A stretch of DNA of 64,000 nucleotides from Malania oleifera. Its lineage: Eukaryota; Streptophyta; Magnoliopsida; Santalales; Ximeniaceae. Under the pieces are notes generated by a model. The model did not search any database. It worked only from the letters and a program-made list of their open reading frames with translations, and was not told the origin of the DNA. The stretch covers positions 149,785,748-149,849,747 of the forward strand of contig NC_080418.1 of assembly GCF_029873635.1 (NCBI RefSeq). Direction: 5' to 3'. Made by a program: the position numbers and the translations under genes. Every line of letters begins with the position of its first letter. The stretch's first letter is position 1. Positions 34,823-45,481 of this stretch are shown here, piece by piece.

Positions 34823-37800
34823 ATGGAAGCTCTCAAGCTGCCCTCGTTTCCTTCATGTCAACTTTCGACCAGACTTTCCCCCTTTGATCATAAACCCGTA
34901 TATTGTGCACCCACTTCATCTTTCTGGAAAATTCAAAGAAACGCCGCAAAATCCAAGCTCTTCTCTTCTGCTACATCTTCTTCTTCTTCTTCCCCTGTTT
35001 CTGTTTCAACAGATGAGTTGCCCAGCAAAGACCCACTTGAGCCAGAGCTCGAGGTTCAAGGGGAGGAAGAGAAATTCGACTGGTTTGCTCAGTGGTATCC
35101 GATTATGCCGGTGTGTGATCTCGACAAGAGAGTGCCTCATGGGAAAAAAATTATGGGTTTGGATGTGGTGGTGTGGTGGGATCGGAATGAGAATGCATGG
35201 AAGGTGTTTGATGATTGTTGCCCGCATCGGTTGGCTCCTTTGTCCGAAGGAAGGATTGATCAGTGGGGAAGGTTGCAGTGCGTTTACCATGGATGGTGTT
35301 TCAATGGCTCCGGTGACTGCAAGTTCATTCCTCAGGCTCCCCCGGATGGTCCTCCGGTATAATTTCTTGGAATTTGCTTACCCAATTGGGAATGTTTTAT
35401 AATCATTGTCCCTTTTTTTGAGTGATTTCTGCTTTATCCTTATCCTGTGTTTGGAAGGGTATTTCAAAGGCATGAACCTCGTTTAGTCTACTTTCAAAAT
35501 CATTTAGGACTCACTGAGGCTTGAATTTCAAGCTTCCAAACGCAACTTCAGTTTATTTTTTCAGTGTTTTTTTTTTTTTAATTTAAATTTTCATTACTTT
35601 TGAATCCGATGAAGGTGGTCTAAAATAAAATTCTTTGCAAAGAAAATTACCAGGTTACGATCACCCATGGGAAGCTGGGAGGCGACAGCCCCCTCACAAC
35701 CAAGCTACCAACCACAAGATCATCTGCCATTAGTCCATTTGAAATTAAAAATAAGTAAAATATTGACTTCAGTGATCGTGTTTGTTTTGTTCTAGCATTC
35801 AAGAAAATAGTCTAATTCTAATTTTATGGACATTGAAATATGATGTTCCATCATATGCAAATAGCTGAAAACTTGAATGAACATTAAGTTGCGGTTGCAT
35901 TATTATTAGGATGAATGGCAAGGGGAGACCCATATCCTTTCAGGTTTACAGTGTTATTCGTTCTGTAAACCAGACTAGATGAATTAACTCCACCCTATAA
36001 TTCTGTTGATCTTCATCTTGGAGAATCTTGAAGTTCATTTTATACCATCCCATTTTTTGAAAGACTTTAGAAGATGAAAATGGTTTGTCACTTTTCAACA
36101 ATTATTAAGAGTGCTACCCATGGTTTTAAATCACGGTAGCGGGTAGCATAACGTAATGGTAACAGGTGTAAAGGGAAGCGGGAGTAGCGGATGTTACATA
36201 ACGGGAAGCGGGTGTAACAGCCGTGAATTTTTTTGAAGCACGCACAACCTTGTGCGTTTTAGCGTACTTGCATGTTTTAAGCTTTTAGTCATTCTTAGAA
36301 AGAGTGTGTATTTTGAATCCTTTAGTTCGAGTAACTAAGTTATTTGGTAAGGGCAACAAGTTTACATTTATTTTAAACCACCATTGATAGAAAATTACGT
36401 GTGTGTGCGTATTGATACTTCTCATTGTTCTTATCTGTGATAAATTCTTATGTGTGCTAAATTAATTACTAAAAAAAAATACATTATACACTTTATTAAT
36501 CTATTAGACACATAAGACATACGAATAATATAAATATAAAATAGTTAGAAAAGAAAGAAGGTTGAAGTTGAAAAATATAGAACATAAATATCACATTACT
36601 AATATTATCAAAAAAAAAAATTCCTAACAAATTAGTATTTTTGAAATTGTTAATTAATGCATCTATTGTGAGTATTTAAAAAAATAGTAAATTTTGTATC
36701 ATTGTTATTCTCATTATAATCTTTTCCCCCTCTTGCCACTTGGTATATTAAGAATGATATATGAAAAAGAGAGAAAAAGTGAGAAGAAAAAGTAAAAAAA
36801 ATAAAATATTTTTTTGGGTGTAACAGTCCTATAGCGGATACATAATGGCCTTTACGTAATGGTCACAGTTTGTACTACCCCTGTGTTGAAGTTCATTTGT
36901 TGGAATGAGTACAACAATAACAACAAAAAAATCAAGCTTTAAGTCCCACTAGGTGGGGTCAGTTATATGAATCAGTTTTCGCCAATTTATGTGATCATGG
37001 ACTATTTATTTTGACAAATTTAGAGCTATTAAATCCTTACTCACTATCTCATTCCAAGTTATTTTAGGTCTACCTCTACGGCCCGCACAATAACTAACTC
37101 ACTCTTCCTCACTAACGTATTATATGACCTACATTGCAAGTGTCCATACTGTTGAGATATGGATCATATAATGAAATTGCACAGCGGAACAACAAGAAAA
37201 CAAATAACACAACCAATAAGAACAACAACACAAAGATTTATGTGGTTCAGCAAAACCTACATCCACGGAAGCAAAAGGCACACAAATTTCACTATGGAAA
37301 TCACAATGTACACAATACACTTCAACAATGATCACTCTCTCTCTCAAAATATGCCCATATGACATATATAAAGTTTCCTCGCCCTCGTTTACCCAACCAC
37401 TTAACGTTCAAAAATTCAAAATTTCATAAAACTGCCGCAACCCAGGCGCCCCTCGTTGACCAACACAGGGGCTTCGTCGACAAGACCAAGAACATCCTTC
37501 GTCGACGAATGCAGGGCTCTCGTCGACGATGCCAGAAGTCTGAAATTTTTCTGCTCTCGGTAATTATTCATCGACGAGCTTCAGAGCCTTCGTCGACGAA
37601 CCTCTGCTGTACCCTCGTCGACGAACATAGGCCCTTCGTCAACGAGTCCTGCTGTGCTGCTCCCTTCATGTTTTTCCTCATTTCTTCTTTGCTTATCAAA
37701 ACAGAAGTATAAGAGTCATAAATAACAATCTCCATCTTGGCGATTATACGCCCCTTAGGAGAATCTCAAAAACATGAACTGCTTCACTTTGAATTTAAAA

Positions 37801-40800
37801 ACGCTTGGTTGAGTATGTCTCCCTTCTATCACTTGGAGACATGAAGTAAGTCCAAGTAATGCTTGAACTTCTTTGAAGTAACTGATTTGATCAGAATATC
37901 TGCTGTATTATCAGATGTGTGAACTTTTTCTAATACAAGTTCACTCGAAGCAATCAATTCCCAAACTTTGTGGAACCTCACATCAATGTGTTTGGTCCTA
38001 GCATGGTATATCTGATTCTTCGTCAAGTAAATGACACTCTAACTATCACAATGCCCACACCATCTTGCTGTAACCCTAACTCTTTGACTAAACCAGTAAG
38101 CCATAAGGCCTCCTTTGCAGCTTCGGAAACTTCCATATATTCCGCCTCAATCCTGGACAATGCTACCAGAGACTATACCATGGATCTCCAATATGTCGGT
38201 CTTCCTACAAGGGTAAACACATATTCCATTGTAGACCTTCTGCCATCCATATCTCCAGCATAATCTGCATCAACAAATCTCATAACTGAAGGACAACCCT
38301 ATTGCTTTCCGAACATGTTGCCGTATCTTGATGTACCCCGCAGGTATCTGAGTATCCATTTTACAGCTTCCCAATGTTGTCTTCCTAGATTAGAGAGGAA
38401 CTTGCTCACCACGCTCACTGCATGAGCTAAATCTGGTCTCGTACATACCATGACATATATTAAACTCCTCACAGCACTAGCATAGGGGACTTTTGAAATG
38501 TTCTGGATTTCCTCATCCGAACTTGGGTAATGTGTAGTAGACAACTTAAAATGATTCGATAGAGGTGTACTCACCGGTCTTGCATCAACCATGCTAAACC
38601 TTTCCAACACCTTCTGCACATAACCGCCCTGATATAACCATAATCTTCCTATAGTCCTGTCTCAGAGAATCTCCATCTCAAGAATTTTCTTGGCTGAACC
38701 AAGATCTTTCATGTCAAATTCCTTATGCAACAGGTTCTTTAACTGATTCACCTCAGTTAAATCCTTTGTAGCTATCAACATGTCATCAACGTACAATAAC
38801 AAGAAAATAAGTGAGTCATCATCAAGTTTATTCACATATACGGAGCAGTCATAATCACACCGTTTGTAATCAATCTTCATCATGTACGAATCAAACCGTT
38901 TATACCATTACCTCGGAGACTGGTTCAGCCCATAAAGAGATTTCTTCAACCTGCAAACAAATTTTTCTTTTCCTGGTTCAATGAATCCCTCCGGCTGTAC
39001 CATGTAAATTTGTTCCTCCAAGTCACTATAAAGAAATGTTGTCTTCACGTCCATTTGTTCCAAATGAAGATCGAAATGAGCTACCAACCCCAACATAATT
39101 CTAATAGAAGTATGTTGGACCACTGGAGAAAAGATCTCATCATAATCTATCCCCTTCTTTTATGAGTATTTTTTTGCCACCAACCGTGCCTTGAATTTCT
39201 CTCCTTCCTTTTCTGATATTGCCTCATTCTTCCTATACACCCATTTGCACCCAATCGGTCTCTTTCCATCTGGAAGCTCCACCAATTCCCAAGTTTGATT
39301 TTTACGTTGTGACTCCATTTCATCAATCATTGCTCCCATCCATCTATCTTTCTCCTGACCGTGCACTGCCTCTTGAAATGTAGTTGGATCGTTGCAACTA
39401 GTAAGAAAAGCATAAGACACTAACTCTTCAAACCCATACCTTGGTGGAGGCCGAATAGTGCGTTTGGATCTTCTTAACGGAATATCGTCGACTTGTAGGT
39501 TTTCCAAGCTAGAGCTCCTCGCAACCACGAGACCATGATCATTTCCGTTGCCCTGAACTTCCAACTCCACCTGCACAATATGTAGCTTTCTGGCTCCTAT
39601 TTCTGTTTATCAAACTCTTGAGTACGCTTCACCATAGCCTTCTCATCAAGGACTACATCTCTACTGATCACTACCTTGTTTGCGATTGGGTCTCACAGCT
39701 TATACCCCTTCACACTCTTTGAATATCCCAAGAAGATGCAACGAGGAGATTTCGGGTTAAGTTTAGACCTCTACTCACTAGACACGTGAACATAGGCTGG
39801 ACATTTCCCGTCTAAACCTCTTCCTCTACTTTACCCGCTAGTGATGCCCTTGGTGATTGGTTAACTAGAAAACAAGTCGTACTAATTGCCTTGGTCCAGA
39901 AGTTCTTCGATAGCCCTGCATTCAATCTGAGACACCGAGCCCTATAAGCAAGAGTCCGGTTCATCCGTTCTGCCACATCATTTTGCTGAGGTGTTCGGCG
40001 AACTGTAAAATGTCTCTTGATACCCTGTTCCGTACAAAACTCCATAAACCGAGAATCAGCGTACTCAGTCCTATTATCCGACCTTAAGTATTTGATTCTC
40101 TTCCCTGTTAGGTTTTCCACTTCAGCCTTCCAAATCTTAAATTTGGCAAACGTACTAGATTTGTGACGCATGAAGTAAACCCAGACCTTCTGTGAGTAAT
40201 CATCAATGAAACTCACATAATACACATGTCCACCCTTTGATGCAATTCTAACTAGGCCCCAAACATCTGAATATACATAGTCAAGGATTCCTTTCGTCTT
40301 GTGAGTAGCTGATCTGAATTTTGCCCTATTCCATTTTCCAAGAACACAAAACCTACAAAATTCTAACTAACACGTTTTCAAACCTTTCAACAATTTTCTC
40401 TTGTGTAGTTCTTTCATGCCATATTCTTCTATATGCCCAATACGCATATGCTACAAGACGGTCTCATCTAATTCAGCATCCACGGTTACAACTCCACCTA
40501 CAACGGCAGTTCCCTGCAACGTGTAAATATTTTTATCCAATTTCTGCCCTTTCATTACAGTCAGATTACCTTTCCATACCGTCAAGACTCCACCTTTGGA
40601 CTTGTAATTAAAACCATTACAATCTAATGTGCCAAGAGATATGAAACTCTTTCTCAACTCAGGTATATGTCTTATATTACACAATGTTCTTACAACATCA
40701 TCAAACATTTTTATCTTTACATTTTCTATGTCAATGATTTTGCAAGAAGCATCATTACCCATAAGAACTAATCCAGAATTTACTAACCTGTAAGTGCTGA

Positions 40801-43800
40801 ACCACTCCTTGTTTGGAGTCATGTGATAAGAACATGTCGAGTCAAGTATCCAAGATTCCGTTAAATTATCCGACTCCGTTGAAACTGATAGAACATCACC
40901 ATCTGCTGAATCCTCTTCTTGAACAATATTCATAGATTTAGAAATCCCCTCATGCTTATTAGCATTTCCCTTCTTCCAATCCGGACACTTTGGTTTCAAA
41001 TGCCCCTTTTTACCGCATTTATAACACCGGATTTCCTTCTTCTTGGATTGATTTCGGGATTTCTAATTAGACCCATTTCTAAACTTTCCTTTGCCTCGCT
41101 CATTACTACCCTTTACCACAAGTCCTTCTCCTTCATCACATATTTTCAACATTTGATGAAAATTTAACAAAGCACTTGTTACCTCTTCCAAATCAAGTGT
41201 TTCTTTTCCCCACGTAAGAGTGGTCACAAGATTTTCGTAGGTATGAGTTGAGGGCAAAGAATTTAACAACATCAAAGTTTTATCATTCTCATCAAACTTC
41301 ACATCAACTCTCATAAGATTACTTATGATTTGATTAAACACATTGATGAGTTGATTTAGACTAGATCCTTCTACCATCTTAAGCCAATATAAACGCTGCT
41401 TAAGAAAAAGTTTGTTATTGAGGGATTTAAACATGTATCAACTTTCTAACTTTCGCCAGATAGCCGCTGGAGAATCCTCCTCCGTCACCTGATAGAGAAC
41501 TTCGTCGGCCGAACACAAGCGTATCGTTGACGCTACCTTTGCTTTCAAATCTAGCCATGTTGCCTCATTCATTCCTTCCGGTTGAGTATCAAGCAAAGCC
41601 TTAGTCATTCCTTGTTGCATAAGAATGTCCTTCACTCTCCTCTGCCATAAACCTAAGTTTCTGGTTCCATCAAATTTGACTACATCAAATCTTGCAAAAG
41701 ACGATCCCGATGCCATAACAACAATCTCTCTGATACCAATTTGTTGAGATATGGATCGTATAATGAAATTGCACAACAGAGTCAACAACAAGAAAAAAAA
41801 TAACACAACCCATAAGAACAACAACACAAAGATTTACGTGGTTCGCAAAGCCTACATCCACGGAAGCAAAAGGCACACAAATTTTATTATGGAAATCACA
41901 ATGTACACAATACACTTCAATAATGATCACTCTCTCTCTAAAAATATGCCCAGATGACATATATAAAGTTTCCTCGGAGGTTTCCCCCCGTTTGCCAACT
42001 ACTTAACGTTCAAAAATTCAAAATTTCAGAAAACTGCCGCAGCCCGGGTGCCCCTCATCAACAAACACAGGTGCTTCATCGACGAGACCAAGAACATCCT
42101 TCGTCGACGAATGCATGGCTCTCGTCGACGATGCTAGAAGTCTGAAATTTCCTGCTCTCGGTAATTATTCGTCGACGAGCTTCAGAGCCTTCGTCGACGA
42201 TCCTCTGTTGTACCCTCGTTGACGAACATAGGCCATTCGTCGACGAGTCTTGCTGTGCTGCCCCCTTCATATTTTTGCTCCTTCCTTCTTTGCTTTATCA
42301 AAACAGAAGTATAAGAGTCATAAATAACACATACCATCTGAGTCATCCCTCCCTTATCGTATCTTTTATGTTGGAATGAGCGGCTTATATTTTTCATGCA
42401 AAACAAAACCAACATCAAGAGGCTTATATTAGCACAAGATTGTAATTTGCTTTGATGATTATACAATTGATTGCTAGTATTATCAACCCCAATGCTGGAA
42501 TTTGCACTTTTTTTGTGGGGGTAGAGGGATATTGTACAGTTTATGTCATTTAATGGGTCTCAAAGTTAAAAAGGGCAAATAATCAATTTTTTGAAATTTT
42601 ACTTCTCTAAATTTGATAGATGGGTTATAAGTCTCCCAGAAATCAATGTCAAAAGAAATTTGTGGAATTTTTGGAACCTTAGGGGAGGTATCTGTATTTT
42701 GCCCTATATATATATATATTTCTTGGTCCTATTCAAATTTAGAGGAATAACTTCGCTGTAAAGTTAATGGGCTGATTTAAGATCAACCATTCTTAAAATG
42801 TTTCCATTGACACTCAAAACTTCTTAGAATTTTACAACTTTTGATTGGTGTAAAGTTTTTAATTTTAGTGGGCACGGCACTTTAACAAGTGAAAGTTGTA
42901 GAACAACATAATACTTTTTAAGATAACAAATTATTTCCTTTCAGGTTTGTCCCAGGTTCTGTTACAGAGATGTCTTATTCTCCTTCCTGTAAATTCCTAA
43001 TCTAGTATTGAACTTCTTCTTTTGGTATCAAAAAAATATATTTTTTTTTAAGAATAGAAGAGAGGATTCATATTTTAAATGCAACATAACTGCAATCATG
43101 TTTAAAGTTAGCGTACTTATATTATTTGTGGCTGACATGATTTAGATTTTCCTTTTTGACCAATAATGCAGGTTCACACATTCAAGAAAGCATGTGCAGC
43201 TGTTTATCCAAGTGTTGTGCAGAATGATATTGTTTGGTTTTGGCCTAACAGTGATCCTCAATACGAAAATATTTTTATGAAGAAGAAGCCCCCCTACATC
43301 CCAGAATTAGATGATCCATCATATACGAAGTTAATGGGAAATAGAGAAATTCCTTATGGGTACACCATCATGAACTGGCCACTTTTTCTTATTCCACTTT
43401 TTCTACTAAAGATGTATACGTGTACTGCTGGATTTGCTGTTAAGTTAGGAAATTAAGGCATCTGTAATGCAGAAAATAAAATACTTTCTTATAATGGTTT
43501 TTCTTTTATTGTCTTGTTATATGCGAGGAAAGGAGGAAAAAAAAAATGTAAAAGGTGTCAACACTTCTTCCTTTGTCTACTCTTAATACAGCTGCTATCC
43601 CATGCATAAGATTTCTCTGTAATTCTGAATGGTTAACTTTTGCTCTTAACTCTTCTAAGTCATACTAAATTGGCATTTGCAGCTACGAGGTTCTGATTGA
43701 AAATCTTATGGACCCTGCTCATGTTCCGTATGCACACTATGGAATTATGCGAACCCAACAATCCAAAAACAGATAAGAACTGTTAATCAAATCTTGTTCT

Positions 43801-45481
43801 TACTAATTCAGTTATTACTCATCTCTACATATTTATTAGTTCCATAGGGCTAACACTATATCTCTTCCACAGTTAAGGCTGATAGAGAAGGGGGGAGACC
43901 AGTTGAAATGAGTGTACAGAAGTTGGACATAAATGGTTTCACTGCAAAGCAGGAATGGGGAATGAGCAAATTTATTCCCCCATGTTTGTTTTATGCTTTT
44001 CCCAACCCTGTAGCAGATCAAGGCAATGGATCTGTTTCATCAGGTGGAACCAAGAAGGTGCTCCCTGAGGCTGATATATCTCATTAGATCAAGTTGAAGA
44101 ATGATTGTTTAGTTTCCCCATTAATTTCTATTATATCTTTTTGGTTTCCCCTTAAATATCTATTCTTTTATCTTTTGTTCTTAGTTTTGAAACCTTACAT
44201 GCTTTGGTTGGCTCAGGTGCCATCGGCAAGCATGACACAACAACGAAGAGCACTGTTAATTTTTATTTGCATTCCAGTTAGTCCAGGTAATAGCAGACTG
44301 ATATGGGTCTTTCCAAGAAACTTTGGAGTTTGGATTGACCGAATTGTCCCAAGATGGTTTTTTCATGTGGGACAGAACTTGATTCTTGATTCAGATTTAT
44401 ATCTTCTTCATGTGGAGGTACCTCTTCCTCTTATTTTATTAAAATTAAGGTTTAATGGTTGTTTCCAAATGTACCATTTTGCTCTTACCTCACCATATAT
44501 AGCAGCATAGGAATGCATCTGCCATTGCATTGCATTTAGTATTTCCTGACTTGCTCATGATTTTATTCTCCTAGGAGCGTAAAATAATGGATGTTGGCCC
44601 TTCAAATTGGCAAAGAGCTTGTTTTCTGCCAACAAAGTCAGATGCCCTTGTGGTTGGCTTCAGGAAGTGGCTAAAAAAGCATGCAGGTGGTCAAGTTGAC
44701 TGGGGAACCAAGTTCAGTGGAGCCCTTCCCCCAACTCCCCCTAGAGAAAGGCTGATGGATAGGTAAATTTTAACCTAAGTTCACTTAATAGAAGCTGAAT
44801 ATCTTTCAATAGAAATCATTTCCTTCATCTGCTTTTCTCTGTAAATTAATAGACATTTTTTATCAAAAAATGGCCGGATGTTTTCCCCTATTTTTATGGT
44901 GAATTTTCAACAAAAAGCATCACCAATCTTGTCCAGAAAATGATTCTCATTACATCAGATTAAAAAGGTTAAAAAAAAACACTTGTGATTCACAGCCTTC
45001 TGAAACCATTTGAATTTGGTTGTGTGTTTTCACGGTGATCCATATCATATGTATAAGTATAATTTCTTGCCTTGGCATGCAATTACTGTACAAGCTAAAG
45101 GAATTTAAATTTTCCATTACTGTGTTTCATTTCACTGTTTGGAAAACCATAAACCGACCAGTCCCTACTGGATTATGAGTCAATCAGTCAATAAAATATT
45201 AGTTGAGAATTTTTTTTTTCAGGTATTGGTCTCATGTGGTGAACTGCAGCAGTTGCAGTGCAGCAATTAAAGGTCTCAAGGCACTGGAAGTTGTGCTGCA
45301 GGTGATCTCTATTGCTTTAATTGGGATTGTTGCTGCAATTAAGCAGGGTTTTATGTCTTCAACAGCAGCAAGAACTACAATGGGCTCTGTCGCGGTGCTG
45401 TGCTTTGCAGCCTCAAGGTGGTTATCTCACTACATCTACAAAAATTTCTACTTCCATGACTACAACCATGCCCTCCGATGA
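34823..45481 (+). CDS. PTC52: PTC52-like Rieske oxygenase of the chloroplast (PAO/TIC55 family), seven exons, one junction abnormal
   Basis: Exons I place: 34823-35356, 43172-43359, 43683-about 43772, 43873-44057, 44217-44417, 44575-44762, 45223-45481, for about 547 residues. The N-terminus is Ser-rich like a plastid transit peptide. Rieske ligands are C133/H135 (CPHR) and C153/H156 (CVYHGW). Exon 3 has the mononuclear iron motif [14 protein letters not shown]. The C-terminal exon has the redox CxxC motif (NCSSC) and two hydrophobic segments for the inner envelope or thylakoid membrane. The order and the ending FHDYNHA fit the family of protochlorophyllide-dependent translocon component 52 rather than PAO or TIC55. 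All other junctions have GT-AG and matching phase. The exon 3 end shows no GT donor and its phase does not fit exon 4, so this copy may be inactive or the base calls there may be wrong. Intron 1 is 7.8 kb and holds transposons. Confidence 0.88.
35357..36898. other. first part of intron 1 of the PTC52-like gene
   Basis: Starts with GT at 35357. No coding signal. It holds a possible non-autonomous DNA transposon at 36120-36871, listed separately. Confidence 0.7.
36120..36871. mobile_element. possible non-autonomous Mutator-like element
   Basis: Flanked by GTGCTACCC (36111-36119) and GTACTACCC (36872-36880), nine bases with one mismatch, the duplication length used by Mutator-type transposons. 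The ends are less AT-rich and share direct motifs (ACGTAATGGT, GGGTGTAACAG). Terminal inverted repeats are not convincing. It could be another kind of repeat or a chance flank. Confidence 0.3.
37150..37727 (-). repeat. 3' LTR of the Copia element
   Basis: Begins TGTTGAGATATGG and ends AATAACA. It carries eight TCGTCGACGA-like palindromes at about 37445-37655. Confidence 0.9.
37829..41730 (-). pseudogene. gag-pol remains of the Copia element
   Basis: Approximate regions: gag 41060-41730, with [14 protein letters not shown]; zinc knuckle near 41000-41050; protease 40450-40999, with [12 protein letters not shown]; integrase 39600-40450, with [17 protein letters not shown] 38650-39580, with [14 protein letters not shown]; RNase H 37829-38640. 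Broken in several places. Confidence 0.85.
41742..42329 (-). repeat. 5' LTR of the Copia element
   Basis: Matches 37150-37727 throughout, and contains the same palindrome array at about 42050-42265. The primer binding site abuts it. Confidence 0.9.
42381..43171. other. last part of intron 1 of the PTC52-like gene
   Basis: AT-rich, with no coding signal. It ends in AATGCAG, a good acceptor, directly before exon 2, which opens with VHTFKKAC. Confidence 0.75.

Larger units (their letters stand above)
37150..42329 (-). mobile_element. Ty1/Copia LTR retrotransposon, Tork-like, broken, in intron 1
   Basis: A 5.18-kb element antisense to the host gene. LTRs lie at 37150-37727 and 41742-42329, with a perfect CATAC duplication at 37145-37149 and 42330-42334. 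The primer binding site (TTGGTATCAGAG on the minus strand, about 41729-41740) matches initiator tRNA-Met, and the polypurine tract AAGATGGAGAT lies at 37728-37738. Gag, protease, integrase, RT ([10 protein letters not shown]) and RNase H follow in Copia order, with integrase before RT. The sequence is close to the Tnt1-like group. The reading frame is broken several times. The LTRs differ by about 5% by eye, which suggests an age of one to a few million years. Confidence 0.92.
36910..42369 (-). mobile_element. 5'-truncated RTE-type LINE, split by the Copia element
   Basis: An 11-base perfect target duplication GTTGGAATGAG lies at 36899-36909 and 42370-42380. The LINE parts are 36910-37149 and 42335-42369, about 275 bp in all. 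The left end is a CAA-rich tail, which is (TTG)n on the minus strand, followed by the plant RTE 3' sequence AAGTCCCACTAGGTGGGGTC. Related copies lie at 54585-55035 and 56762-57345. The Copia element inserted later, because its own CATAC duplication lies within the LINE. Confidence 0.8.

Noticed and set aside
34823-45481. Pheophorbide a oxygenase (PAO) or TIC55 as the identity of the Rieske gene
   Set aside because: The Rieske, iron and CxxC motifs are shared by all three, but the exon 2, exon 5 and C-terminal sequence (ending FHDYNHA) agree better with PTC52 as I remember it. A tree would settle this.
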